Below, piece after piece: positions 37,361 to 47,458 of a stretch of DNA of 64,000 nt (its first letter is position 1; each line of letters starts with the position of its first letter). The stretch spans positions 48,551,676 through 48,615,675 of the forward strand of contig CM049311.1 of the NCBI GenBank assembly GCA_026874595.1, written 5' to 3'. A model generated the notes under the pieces. That model was not told the origin of the DNA and did not search any database. It saw only the letters and a list, made by a program, of their open reading frames with translations. The position numbers and the translations under genes are program-made. This DNA is from Sipunculus nudus. Taxonomy: Eukaryota > Annelida > Sipuncula > Golfingiida > Sipunculidae.

Positions 37361-39343
37361 CTTTTGTCGCTTAAGGGGTCCTATTCCGGCATCTAGTCCT
37401 TTCAATTTCCTAACATATGCAACCAACCACTTTAGGTTACATGTTTTATCTTTTTTCTTACTAACAGCTTATAGATAAACAAGATCATATATACGCCACA
37501 GATGCGTTAAACAACTTGTCTTAACAGGTATTGCCTACATTTCAATAACAAATAAATTCTACAGAAAAGGTAGGTGAATAGCTGGCTTTAAAGTTATAAT
37601 TTTTATTTAATCAGCTCTAAAAGTACCCGATATTTAGACAGGCAAACCTTACAAACTAAACGGCATACTGTGCTTTTCATAAAAGAATGAATTTCTGGAT
37701 GTAATCATAGAGATAAATGTACATTCGGTAGCTTAGTTTGACTTATTTTGGACTTCACTGGATCTCAGATAGACAATGATCAAGGAGAATAACTAAGGCA
37801 AAAAAATAATAAAAGATATGGTTCTCAGGCACCGGCCGCGTCAATTTTAACCCCCCCCCCCCCCACACCCCATCAAATATATTTATTTTTATCTTTGAAG
37901 AAGATAAAATAATACAATTTTTTTTACAATTAATACAAGTTTTCCTTTTATATGTAGTGCTTTTACCTGTTTAAAAAATATGTTATTATCATGCTTTTCT
38001 TTGATCATATGACATTTTATCGAAACATACATAAAAAGTAGTAAAAAACCCACCCGCCCACACTGATTTCTAAAAAAAAATGCCTGAGAACCATACCTTT
38101 TTAGGCCTGTTTTCGGTTAGGGTTTGAAAGCTTGGGGGAACCAAAATGAAATTAATTACTTGTTTTTAAAACATTTAAAAAAGCCTTTGTCGTTTCTTAC
38201 TTTAATCAGTTACAAAAACAATTATTATTTGTGAAGGTCAATAAACACCTCGTTTGGTTTTAGCAGAAAAATCTACACGAAAGTTCAACATTATCTTAAT
38301 AAAACAAGGTTTTGAATGTGTAATAGCATGCTGCTGATTAGGTCTTTATCCAACAGAGGTTTCGCCTGTAGCACACTGGACCAGCATACAGACGTTTTAC
38401 TTTTGCCGACAATAAGTTTCATTCATCAAGTCCAAAAAGCATTTTTTTATCTGATATTACCGAATGAAAATAACACGACCTACCTGCTGCACGCATAAGA
38501 TCTCCTTCTTGAAGTACTTCTCCTTCGTCAGATCAACAGAACCCAAGTTGTTCATCATAACAACTCCAATCAAGTCATGCCTAGAAAACCGATCGAAGTC
38601 ATACAAGCTAAACTGGAGTGTCCTGTCTGCAATGTCCTTGTAGGAAACGGCAAAATAGAATACCTCGTTGAATTCGGGGTTTAACGTTTTTCTTAATACT
38701 CTAGTCTGGTATTTATTTCGACGATCAGGTAATAAGTAAACCTTGACATACGGATCTGACGTGCCGGAGAAGTCTTTTGCGGGCAGTGCCTCGGCTTTTT
38801 CAACAAAAACCCTGAGTTCTTCTTGCACTGGGTTGTAATTAATAGAGTAATAAAGCCAGCCGCACGTGTTCAAGATGGTCGTCGATGATGACGTGGGCTC
38901 CTGGGCATTTTGACGATACAACTCGGGGCGTATTTGTCCTAAGCCCGGCTGTTCCTTATGCCGTACGCTTTGGATACTAAACTCCACGTTAGACATGTCT
39001 AGTCGGTAGGAGAGCTGTCTTTGGAAGGAGAGATGTCGTTGAGACACTGTTGGCAGTGTGGTTTGTCGGAGGACGTGTTTGTAGGTACCTTTGCCAAGAC
39101 GTTGGAGAAAAGAGGGGGACGCCAATTTTGCTTGTTCTCCAGCCATCAAATCGGGTTCACTCTGACTGATCTTCAGATTGAGGTTGCTGTAGCTGGTGTT
39201 GGGGGAGCGGGAGGTGGGAGAACTCCCCTCTGACTCGTGCTCTGTCTTCGTTTTCCAACACCTCCAGGTACAGTACACCACAATGCTAAACACCACAACG
39301 GCCGTCCCACCTACCACACTCGCAAAGATGGGCAACGAGAGAA
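25120..39343 (-). CDS. Synaptotagmin (4 exons found; N-terminal exon missing)
   Basis: Minus-strand gene; exons 39343-38484, 29674-29554, 28776-28605 and 25306-25120. Splice phases agree and give 445 residues plus a short unlocated N-terminus. Synaptotagmins are calcium sensors of membrane fusion. Domain order is one membrane segment ([11 protein letters not shown]) flanked by cysteines that could be palmitoylated, a 110-residue linker, C2A and C2B. C2A keeps [12 protein letters not shown] and [10 protein letters not shown], so all five calcium-binding aspartates are present. C2B keeps MDITGSSDPYVK and DYDRVGSNE, with Glu at the last acidic site as in the SYT3/5/6/10 group. It also has the polybasic [12 protein letters not shown] and the C-terminal WYSL signature. 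Invertebrate Syt-alpha or SYT9/10-type assignment is inferred; synaptotagmin identity is certain. Confidence 0.96.
25307..28604. other. Synaptotagmin last intron, no recognised gene
   Basis: 3.3 kb. A GC-richer patch at about 26050-26290 is open in several frames on both strands (a 69-codon plus-strand frame begins after a weak acceptor-like CACAG). It has no recognised relative and is left uncalled. Confidence 0.6.
28605..28776 (-). CDS. Synaptotagmin, C2B middle exon (polybasic patch)
   Basis: 172 bases, acceptor TTAACAG, donor AG|GTCAGT. It encodes [37 protein letters not shown] and LVKVIDYDR. The lysine-rich stretch is the phosphoinositide and SNARE-binding patch of C2B. Confidence 0.95.
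28835..29065. repeat. ~62 bp imperfect tandem repeat, about 4 copies, intronic
   Basis: Units share TCTTCT.A.ATCA.GGTC, ATTTC.AT.AAGTAG.GCTA and TTATTAT. It lies in the intron between the C2B exons at 28776 and 29554. Confidence 0.6.
29523..29539. repeat. (TA)n microsatellite next to a splice donor
   Basis: A short TA run begins within 20 bases of the donor of the exon at 29554. Confidence 0.85.
29554..29674 (-). CDS. Synaptotagmin, C2B first exon
   Basis: 121 bases, acceptor TTTTCCAG, donor GTAAGA. It encodes [20 protein letters not shown] and [34 protein letters not shown] is a C2B opening signature. It leaves in phase 1, completing Asp with the next exon. A (TA)n run sits just past the donor, and a 1 kb minisatellite begins 16 bases before the acceptor. 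Confidence 0.95.
29692..30712. repeat. 26-bp minisatellite, ~39 imperfect copies, adjoining a splice acceptor
   Basis: The unit is close to AATCAATGAGATAATCAATG plus TTACAG and is repeated for about 1,020 bases with point changes and small deletions. Nearest-neighbour units often share variants (for example AATAAATGAGAT), which suggests local expansion. In the transcript direction the array ends 16 bases before the acceptor of the exon at 29674. The branch point of that intron must therefore lie in or right beside a repeat unit. Confidence 0.95.
32408..32590 (+). mobile_element. Poly-G/'GGGTCC' short element, copy 1
   Basis: It starts with a run of about 18 G, then AAGGGTTTCA, GCGGCCTGAATCCCCC, GGACC, CAGGTTTTCATTAGGC.TCCTGG and ATTGGACCCCCC..CCTAAATCCTGGAT. 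The same series is at 47284-47458 and, inverted, at 57152-57300. It is a short non-coding dispersed repeat. Confidence 0.6.
33499..33521. repeat. (TA)n microsatellite
   Basis: About eleven TA dinucleotides. Confidence 0.9.
34312..34640 (+). repeat. Dispersed repeat, copy 1 of 2
   Basis: It shares with 53977-54296 the motifs CCCGTTCGT.TGT, TGTTCA.AACA.TACTC, GGGCAAATGAAGAAT or a close variant, GAACATTC.CAAAT, GAATGCAAACAC and GCATTCCT.A. Both copies are in the same orientation. No coding signal is seen. Confidence 0.6.
36859..36907 (-). ncRNA. Hammerhead ribozyme candidate (type I, minimal stem III)
   Basis: On the minus strand, in order: stem I 5' strand AUUCAC (36907-36902), core CUGAUGA (36901-36895), a stem-loop II (36894-36878), GAA (36877-36875), stem III ACAG/CUGU closed by a single A (36874-36866), then U at 36865 as the H17 residue, and stem I 3' strand GUGAAU (36864-36859). 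Stem I is six perfect pairs and stem III four. Stem II pairs CGG with CCG and AU with AU around one bulged C and a CGUG loop. Every invariant core base is present. The pair nearest the core in stem II is U.U, which is unusual and may weaken it. Type I hammerheads with a tiny stem III are known from Penelope-like retroelements and metazoan retrozymes. It lies sense in the synaptotagmin intron. Cleavage is predicted after 36865. Confidence 0.6.
37277..37360. repeat. (TA)n tract followed by poly-T
   Basis: About 33 TA dinucleotides run directly into about 18 T. On the minus strand this produces an apparent Lys/Tyr/Ile-repeat open frame that is purely compositional. Confidence 0.95.
37796..38108. 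mobile_element. MITE with ATGGTTCTCAGGCA inverted repeats, copy 1
   Basis: The left end AGGCAAAAAAATAATAAAAG then ATATGGTTCTCAGGCAC is matched inverted at the right end by TGCCTGAGAACCATACC then TTTTTAGGCCT. The interior shares with 41191-41479 a CCGCGTCAATTTT.AACCCCC stretch, TATTTTTATCTTT.AAG, TGTAGTGCTTTTACCTGTTT and TGATCATATGACATTTTATC. It is about 313 bp and lies in the synaptotagmin intron near exon 38484-39343. Confidence 0.8.
38484..39343 (-). CDS. Synaptotagmin, exon with membrane segment, linker and C2A
   Basis: 860 bases. The acceptor is CTCTTTTTTCAG just before 39343 and the donor is CAG|GTAGGT. The frame extends back to an ATG at 39392, but that codon and 16 others lie in the intron including its polypyrimidine tract, so the true start is in an upstream exon that ends in phase 1. 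It encodes [29 protein letters not shown], a Ser/Gln/Arg-rich linker and the whole C2A domain up to EILCVQQ, and ends in phase 0. That C2A is carried whole on one long exon is notable. Confidence 0.93.
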
Positions 39344-40363
39344 CTGAAAAAAGAGAAAGCAATACACAAATGTGTACCAAAGGCAAAACCACCTAACTTG
39401 GGTTTGTTTCTTTAATAAGAGATCTGCATCAAAATGTAATTTTCATCCCTGTCTCACTTGCAAAATCTGCACAACGTTTCGCGGAAATCAAATATTCAAT
39501 TTGGCATATGCATACTAACCCACAAATAAAATAAGACAGACACGGTTTAAAACCTAACCTTCGCGGAGAAGCTAACCGACAAGACAACCAGAGGTTTGGC
39601 GCTTGCTTGTGCTAATGTTTGGCACTCATCCTCGACCTTTACCTTTGACTGGTTTGATTATAACTCCAAGAGTTTACTCAAACATACCTTGGGTAATTTG
39701 ATCAGAATGGTTACCTGTGATATCCGGATACACAAAAACACAATCGAACAGACCAACAGAAAATATTTAAAGAACTAACCAATATGTTTGCGGAAACTCA
39801 AACCCCACAATGCAAAGTGAACATGAGCGAAAACATATCCTCCTCGGATAAAAAGGTATCTTAGCCCTTTGGGTTGGTTATAGAAAAGCTTAGAAACTTT
39901 CAGGACTTGGGAGTTAGTAGGCGCGCCCATTTCTGTGACAGTGGTTCCTTATCGTGGGTACAAAATGTAATTAGATCTGCCGCCTGCATTGGCAACCTCG
40001 ACTCTTGCTCCCTACGCGCTGCCTCTGTTTTACATTCGGCATGTGTTTCCGAACACACCCTTCCCGTTCGACCTTTTGTTTCCTGCTGCCTCCATCCAAT
40101 TAACTGTGGCCTCTGGTTCATACATGCTGGAATCGACCTTAGAAGGAAAGTTGTGTTGGTGGACACCTCACACAAACTCCATTAAGGTATTGAACAAGAC
40201 CGATATAGTGACAGTTGCACAGAATATTAAACAGTCAGTCATTCATGTATTTTGAGTCAGTAACTTGGTGTTTTATGATAAATTAATTAATACTATAATA
40301 GAAGGGTAATTAGTAATTAGTAATTCCCATATTGTTTAGTCCTAATTTGGTTATAAAAAAAAA

Positions 40364-40389
40364 GATATATATATATATATATATATATA
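40364..40389. repeat. (TA)n microsatellite
   Basis: About thirteen TA dinucleotides after a short poly-A. Confidence 0.9.
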
Positions 40390-40645
40390 CAGTAATTAGT
40401 ATAATAAAAAAATAGTCATTCCGTATTGGTTTTCTCATATATTTGACAGTTGTAAAATATCAACACTACAACAACATTAACTAATGCATAACAATACATT
40501 CTTCAGTGATCTTTTAAAAATGTAAATGTCAATACACTGTAGTTTGATGATATCACAAAATTGTTCAATAATCCAATCATTTAGCCGATGATATCACTAT
40601 GTACACTCTTTTGTAACTATGAAAACTTTTTGAATCATTAATAAC

Positions 40646-41063
40646 AGTTGTAGAAATCGGTTAGAAAATCATATCCGATGATTGAAAGAATAAAATCGAC
40701 CGATGATCGATTATCAATCGATTACTTAATGTATAATCTACATTAATGGTAAATCTGCTGTATAGGAATGTAGTTAAAATATTGACCGAGTACATTCATT
40801 TTAAATAGCAGATCGCGCTGAAATGTCAAGGTGATAACCAGATTATTGATACCTGCTCGTTCTACAAGGGTATAATGCTATAATGCTGTTTAGTGCCCCT
40901 TCTTTTTTTATATCTGACAGAATTTGAGTATTTTATCGAGATAATATGACTTTTTATGCACATTCATCATCGTTTATGATTAATTATGCAAATATACTAT
41001 CGATTTAATCAATTATGAAAGAAAACAAGTAATCATCGATTTAGTCGATTGATCTCCACAACC
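40646..41063. mobile_element. Candidate hAT-like MITE
   Basis: The left end GTTGTAGAAATCGGTTAGAA then ATCATATCCGATGATTG resembles the reverse complement of the right end, GGTTGTGGAGATCAATCGAC then TAAATCGATGATTA. The interior is rich in ATCGAT-type words. Terminal repeats beginning with a GTTGT-A/G-GA word and ATCGATT words are familiar from hAT-derived MITEs, but the superfamily is only a guess. Target duplication was not resolved. Confidence 0.4.
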
Positions 41064-41190
41064 AATACCTGTTTAGTTATCTTGCGAACTCACAGATATC
41101 CAGCATTAAAAGTTCAGTTGCCGCTCACACCTGAAGAAGTTTATTCATTGTTCAGTAAGCATGTCAGCTAAATACGACAATGCACGTTTT

Positions 41191-41479
41191 AGGCCAAAAA
41201 AAATAAAAGGTGTGGTTCTCAGGCACCGCCCGCGTCAATTTTTAACCCCCGCATCAAAAATTTTTATTTTGATTTTTATCTTTCAAGTAGATAAATAATA
41301 CAATTTATGTAGTGCTTTTACCTGTTTAGCAAAAAAAATGTTATTTTTTATGCTTTTCACTGATCATATGACATTTTATCGGAGCATTCAAAAAAAAGGT
41401 CAAAAATAAAATACCGCCCGCCCGCACCGATTTCTGAAAAAAAGTGCCTGAGAACCATACCTTATTTTTTTTTTGGCCT
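41191..41479. mobile_element. MITE with 33-36 bp inverted repeats, copy 2
   Basis: The left end AGGCCAAAAAAAATAAAAGG then TGTGGTTCTCAGGCAC is mirrored by GTGCCTGAGAACCATACC then TTATTTTTTTTTTGGCCT on the right. It is 289 bp and a close relative of 37796-38108. The better-preserved ends make it the reference copy for the family. Confidence 0.85.
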
Positions 41480-42159
41480 TAGTGATCTCACAAACCTTCA
41501 CTTAACAATAGATTTTCATAAACTCGTTAAATTTAAGGTAATATTTAATTTTGGTGATCTTCTTATCTTTCAGATTACAATACATTTAACAAATATTATA
41601 AATACGATTTATTAATGATATCAGTAACTTATAAATAAATGTTAAGTATTCTAATTAAACGCTGAAACCTATAAGATCTACGAGTTTTTTTTACATTTTT
41701 TGTTCTTTCTTCTATTTCAATGAACACTTTTTATTTGTATACTGCATACATGAATGTATTTTTCATACCACTAATTGATTCCCACACTAGTTTATAAAAC
41801 AAGAAACCATAAACATTAGAAAGGTAAAATTCTTACGATTCTTTAAATCTATTTTATTTGCTCTCATCGTATGCTTCCATTGGGAGAAGTAACTACATTT
41901 GTCACAATCAAATTTAAAATCTGCGGCCTCAAAGCTGGCAAGCTTATGAGCTAATTATTTAGAACATCACACAAAACTCTAAACGACCTCTAAACTCGAC
42001 CATCAAAGAAAGTAAAACAAGTGTATGTTTTCTTCTTATCCGATCATGTCCTAAACACTTACAAGTTTTCATTGCATGATCTATGTTATACCCAAAGCAA
42101 AATATCACAAATCTGAAAGTTATTGGAAGTTCTTACTTCAAGCGTGTCCTTCAGAACTC

Positions 42160-42620
42160 ACCAGTCAGTTGCAGGAATTTTTAGGAAGGCGTCATGCCGG
42201 AGAGATATCGATTCAAATGATAAGCTGTTATCGGTAACTACCCGGCCTGGAGACTGCAATTGTTGTACTAAAGCATCTGCTTGCACCGGCTAAGCTTTAG
42301 CTGTTCTACAAGGGCCTACACGGAAGTGAGCCTTGCATGTTAGGCTGCATTTTCAGGGCCAAGTCTCACAAATTCTCAACTCTTCTTATGCCGCCGCTTA
42401 CTGACAACATCCATTAATATTAGCCCCTGGCGCGGGACGGGAAAGGAATACGACTTGCTAGCTCTGCGAGGGCCGCTATTAGCTTCTATAGGAATCCGCA
42501 GCGCCAATATAAAGCGCCGGCTCTTGCTCGCCGCGTGTTAGTCGCCCCGTGTTTAAAAGAGGTAGGGTACTGGTATTTTGGCCAAGATCGTCTTCCACGT
42601 GTGGAATCAAGTAATGAGAA
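42160..42620 (-). promoter_or_regulatory. CpG-rich candidate promoter / 5' UTR exon of the synaptotagmin gene
   Basis: This is the most CpG-dense stretch of the right half (GGCGCGGGACGGG, GCGCCGGCTCTTGCTCGCCG). On the minus strand a consensus donor, CTG|GTGAGT, lies at about 42163, and TTTATATT lies some 350 bases upstream near 42510. A TATAAAG also reads on the plus strand at the same place, so direction is not certain. No start codon here leads into a frame that joins the exon at 39343 in the required phase, so any exon here would be untranslated. Confidence 0.3.
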
Positions 42621-45600
42621 TAAAAGTTCCAAATAGCCCCATGTGAATCCGAGTGGTGTGCAGTGTAGTGCCTGGGAAACTAAACTAAGCCACTGCCACC
42701 AACGTTCTGGGTCTTACATGTCCTTGTATATCATCGGCCCCCGTGAATATTTCCTTTGATAAGTCGTTATAGAGAAGCCCGCTAACAAAACGTGACTGTA
42801 ATACCGGACACCACGCCAACGGGTAAACATTTTGCAGAGAAAACAACCAGGTTTTTTTATATTTTATGGATATATATATAGAAATATATACATAATATAC
42901 ATTTAATACATTTTCCAGTGAGCGTGGCCACGGGTTTGTACTCTATTTGTTTAAAAGCCTCTGTAAGAGAGACGGGCACATAAACTAGTTAGGGGTAACG
43001 CATGGACACGTATAATATCATTCTTATTTTGTTTGCCATCGGCTTTTTACAGTGCACTGAAGAGTAATGGAAATCTATAACCGTTGTGTTGGCCGTGGTT
43101 TTGTTTAAAAGGCAGTCACTTCAGCGTTTCAAAACTTTAAGGAAGACGTATGCAAGCCGAAGTAAATAAATTAAAATGCTAAATTAGATATAATTGTAGT
43201 TTATTTTGACAAATTTTCATTCTATATGACATTCCTATGATATTTTTGTATATGAGTATATACAGGAAGCTGTGGTACTTCCTGTGTGTGGTAATTAGAG
43301 GCAGTTCTCGATGAAGATATTGGATTGAGTTCTTTTGTTCGATTCCTATTTATGCATCTTATATACCGAAATACCCAATTTAGGAAGGGGGGTTTGTAAG
43401 GGTTGATGAGTTTATTTCTATGTTGTAAGGGTTGATGAGTTTATTTCTATGTACATTTTTTGGCAAAACGCTTGTGGGTGGCCCTACTTAGGTCTGACTG
43501 AAATTTAGACAAAATAAATTTATATCGAAATTTATTTATGGACTTGACCCTATTCCAAAGGCCGTATATTTCATTGCCAATTCCCCATTATCGCTCCGTT
43601 GCGGGCGTCCGGGGTCGGGAGGGGCGAGAACGGGATGTCTTCTGCTGATCGCTTGGCCGTTGCACACATCTAGTTTACACTTGGGTATTACAGTACACGA
43701 CCTTTAAGCTTTTCTTGTTATGGCTCAGCTTACATTTATTACTGGCAATTTACACGAGTATAACTATGAATCCGAATGTTAACAGAATATAGAATTTAAT
43801 GCTTTTTTCATGCCGATTTTTTTATTATTATTAATATTTTCTGGGCCACAGAGAGGTCACAGAAATTTTTGTTTTGTTCATTGATTACGTCATGAACATG
43901 TCTACAAATTTACGAGATAATAGCCGTAGTTTTCGAGATATTTAGTAACACACAGTGGAGAGCGGACGGTGGTCGGCTGGCGTTGCCTCAGTGCGTTACT
44001 TCGCAGCGTTAACAGTAAAGGACAACATAAATATGTTTCATGTATAACACTAGCAGCCTATCAAGTTAGGCTGATATCAGAACATAATCATTTCCTATAA
44101 AGGAGAGTTATATCCCGAAACCCGCGTGGTCCAGTTAAGCAGCCGTTTTATAACGCTCTTTACCCTTCACAATATAATGGTTCCATAATATAAGCAGATA
44201 AAAGTAAAGCGTACGTTTTCTGTCAATAATCAAGCATAATATCAATTAGCAATGGTTATTAAAGACTGACCACTAGAATGACTGTGAGATCTGGATACCA
44301 AATCAAATACTGCACTGTATTTTTTTCTCAAAATGTTCCTGTATCGACATGATGACGATATTTTATCATCGAATGAAAAGTCTGACATTAAATAATAGTC
44401 TCTCAGTGCTCTGAAATGTGTTTTAAGCATTATTGGTGAGAAACAAGTAAAAAAGGCATCTATTTATCTTATTTAATCAATATAGGGGTTATCTGAAATG
44501 CACTTTTAAATTTATCCCTGGCTTATGGCAACGGCTTGGAGAATATTCAGTTTTACTTATATAGTTTAGAAATTCAAACTAAAACAGGAAGTATGGTAAT
44601 TTTTTGGAAAACAAATGAGGAACCGTATCATCAGCGGAGTATCGTGATATCCATCGTATCGTGACACCATTACATTGGTTCTACTGTCTAGAGTAATAGT
44701 TTTTAAAAATATTAAAGGAACCTATTTCCATACCAGGTATTTAAATATACACGAAGTATAGTGTTTTGCCTCTTAAATAATTAAGCAATCGGCAAATATT
44801 TCGTTCTAAAACCGTTTGCGGACTCCTGCACATAAGTGGAAATAAACTTGAACCGGGCGCAAAACATAAACACGCCACCTAGTAGCCGGACTTGGGTCGT
44901 ATCATTAGGGTAGTATCATAATGCGTAACGTATTTTGACATCATGTATCGTTTCAAGCAGACGTGTAGGTAAAAGCTTTTGGTAATATTGCAACACGAAC
45001 AATGACTGTTACATCTACTTATATAACGAAATATCAACAATGGAACCATAATGTATCGCAGCAAGACCGAAGCATCGTAATACGTTACGTATTGTGACAT
45101 CTTGTAACGTTAAAGTCCATAATGTTGGCATAATTAAGAAGTTTCTTACGAAAATTAATGTATCCGTGATAACCGTATTGCGATTACTGTGACATTGAAA
45201 TATTGAAAAAAATCGTCCAAACTCTACCAGTCATGGAAGTGAAGGAAAAAGGAAGAACAGGCAGTAAAATAAAAAGAAATATTCCAAGACCACAGTAATA
45301 CAAATGTTTCCTTCGCAGACAATTTAATAAACGGTACTTGCACTGTCTGGGTTTTTGGGACTAAGTGCACCTCAAGTGCTAAAACCTCTCACTAGACATA
45401 CCCATGGAAGCAAGTTTGTTACATAAGGCCTACTCCAACTGCAATAAGCCGTGAAACCAAACTTTTAACACTCATGGCGGACTCCCGTTACACATTCCGC
45501 TACACCTAGCGATAAATGTGTGCGCGGCACTGGTTAGCTATTTTTTTTGCTTTAAAACCGTATCATAGATACAGGTCCACTGTTTATACTACTATGCTTC

Positions 45601-45958
45601 ACTTCTTCTGTTCCAAAAATGTTCCAATTGATTAACATACTAAATAATCGCGAAATATTTTAACATTATGCAATCAGTTTTGATACAAAATACGTGAACG
45701 ATAAACATAGCAAGCAACATCATCAAATGCACGCGTTAACTAGGAGATGTTGACCTCCATACTTATAGATGTATTGCATGTGAATTTAAAATTATGGGAT
45801 ACACGCTTCAACTAATCAAATACCTGGATGCTGATTTGCATAGCTCTGTTTGCATGTTTTTTATGCGTCCACTTTTAGACGGATTCGGATGTATCTTTCA
45901 AAATATCCCTACCTATAGAGAGTTCATTTTATAATCCTTGTAAATTTTAAGAGGTTAG

Positions 45959-46217
45959 TTTCGAGTAGAAACGGCCCCCCTGCGGAAGGTTGTCGCTGGT
46001 GCGTGTGCCTAAGGTGTGGGGCACAGCCGTTCCTTTAAGCCTGCAGAGCGCTCACCCTTTTAGTGGTATCGACTGAGAAAAATCACACCAATTCCCAGGT
46101 TTCATTCCTTGCTCATCTCCCAGACAGAAGCCAATGGATATCTCAGGAAGTATGATTTAAAAATTCTCCTTGCTTCTGTTGAGCCCATTAGGGGAACAGC
46201 TCAATCTAAGTTACGAA
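45959..46217 (+). repeat. Local duplication, copy 1, left part
   Basis: It matches 47798-48060 in direct orientation. Shared landmarks are TTTCGAGTA, TTAAGCCTGCAGAG.GCTC, TAGTGGT...CGACTGA.AAAA and GAGCCCATTAGGGGAAC (GAACCAATTAGGGGAAC in the other copy). It is interrupted at 46218 by an inserted element and resumes at 46956. No coding content is evident. Confidence 0.8.
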
Positions 46218-46955
46218 GCATCCTCGCAAGGAAAATGCAGGAGGGGATATAGTAACGCCTCCGTCCGTGCGTCCGTCTGTACGTCCTTCCGTCAGTCTGT
46301 CCGTCCTTCCCTCCAGAGTTGGCTTGTGGACCCGTTTTAAGTCAAACCGTTTGACCCAAGCCTTTCATCTTGCACAAATGGCTCACCCACCCATGGATGA
46401 AGAATCCTATCGAATTTGAGGTCACGGGGTCAAAGGTCAAGGGCACGGGACCCACTCCTTGAAAAAGCTTGAGGACCCATTTTAAGTCAAACCGTTTGAT
46501 CCAAACCTTTCAACTTGCACATATGGGTCTCCCACCGATGGATGAAGAAACCCATTGATTTTGAGGTCACAGGGTCAAAGGGCAAGGCCACAGGACCCAC
46601 TTCTTGAAAAACCTTGTGGACCTTTTTTAAGCCAAACCATTTGACTAGAATTATTCATCTTGCCCATATGGCTCACCACCCATGGATGAAAAGCCCTATG
46701 GATTTTGAGGTCACGGGTAAGGGACCCACTTCTTGAAAAATCGTTTGGACCCATTTTATGCCAAACTGTTTCACCAAAACCTTTCATCTTTCATATATTG
46801 CTCATCCACCCACGGATGAAACATCCTATTGCGTTTGAGGTCACAGGGTAAAGGTCAAATTCACAGAGCTGCCTGAGTTGTCATTTTCATACTTGTTTAA
46901 TACACCCTGTATAATTATGCTCCCGTGCAAGGGGATGCTCCGCTTTGCGGTGCCC
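46218..46955. mobile_element. Non-autonomous element with (CCGT)n and four ~135 bp cores
   Basis: It is present in duplication copy 1 and absent from copy 2, so its limits can be read by comparison. It opens GCATCCTCGCAAGG, has a run of CCGTCCGTGCGTCCGTC type near 46260, then four cores of about 135 bp (near 46317, 46453, 46585 and 46720). Each core has GGACCCA.TTTTA.G.CAAAC, CACCCA.GGATGAA and GAGGTCACAGGGTCAAAGG or a variant. It closes with a hairpin-forming CCGCTTTGCGG. The layout is pearl-like. Confidence 0.7.
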
Positions 46956-47276
46956 TTATTTGACGTAGAAATGACAGTTATGCCAAATATCCTATGTAAT
47001 TTGTCAAACTGAAAATGAACTCTTCTTTAAAAGAAGCACTCCAAAGTGCGCGTTCTCTCCTGCTCCACGGGTTGTTAAGTGCGAGGCGTCTCGTATAATC
47101 AAGATCAATGTTTTCATTCGTGGCAGATTGTGCACAGAAAACCTTGAGGTGTATACATGGCTTCCTAATGTAAGTGCAAAATGTTTCGTTCTGTCATTAT
47201 CGATTCGTGTCAAAACACAAAGCTCCCCCCCCCCCAAAGGACATTGCTCTGGTGAACGTGAACCCCAACTTCCCTA
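46956..47276 (+). repeat. Local duplication, copy 1, right part
   Basis: It matches 48068-48400. Shared landmarks are GTTATGCCAAAT, GTCAAACTGAAA, TACTCCAAAGTGC or CACTCCAAAGTGC, GGCAGATTGTGCA and CCTAATGTAAGTGCAAAATG. A poly-G element follows directly at 47284. Confidence 0.8.
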
Positions 47277-47283
47277 ATACTGC

Positions 47284-47458
47284 CAGAAGCGGTTCCGGGG
47301 GGGGGGGGGGGGCGGTTGTTGAAGATTTTAGAAAAAAAATTGCAGCCTGAACCCCCAACCCCTCTTCCAGACATGAGGACCTTATTTAGGGTTTTCAATT
47401 AGTCCTCCTGGGTTGGACCCCCCCCCCCCCCTTCCTAAATCCTGTATCCGCCCCTGAC
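47284..47458 (+). mobile_element. Poly-G/'GGGTCC' short element, copy 2
   Basis: Same family and orientation as 32408-32590: a G run, GCAGCCTGAACCCCC, GGGTTTTCAATTAGTCCTCC, TGGGTTGGACCCCCC and CCTAAATCCTGTATCCGCCC. Confidence 0.65.

Larger units (their letters stand above)
29675..38483. other. Synaptotagmin 8.8 kb intron between C2A and C2B
   Basis: No nested gene was recognised. It holds a 26-bp minisatellite (29692-30712), a poly-G element (32408-32590), a dispersed repeat copy (34312-34640), a hammerhead ribozyme candidate (36859-36907), a long (TA)n tract (37277-37343) and a MITE (37796-38108). Open frames such as 31708-31977 have no recognised relatives. Confidence 0.7.

Noticed and set aside
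37214-37426. Minus-strand 70-codon frame with Lys and Tyr-Ile repeats
   Set aside because: It is a translation of poly-A/T and (TA)n; purely compositional.
39344-39392. ATG at 39392 as the synaptotagmin start
   Set aside because: A polypyrimidine tract and CAG acceptor lie between it and the conserved sequence, so it is intronic.
39874-40185. Overlapping 103/91-codon frames as the missing first synaptotagmin exon
   Set aside because: They contain no signal or membrane-proximal sequence, and no donor in phase 1 was found.
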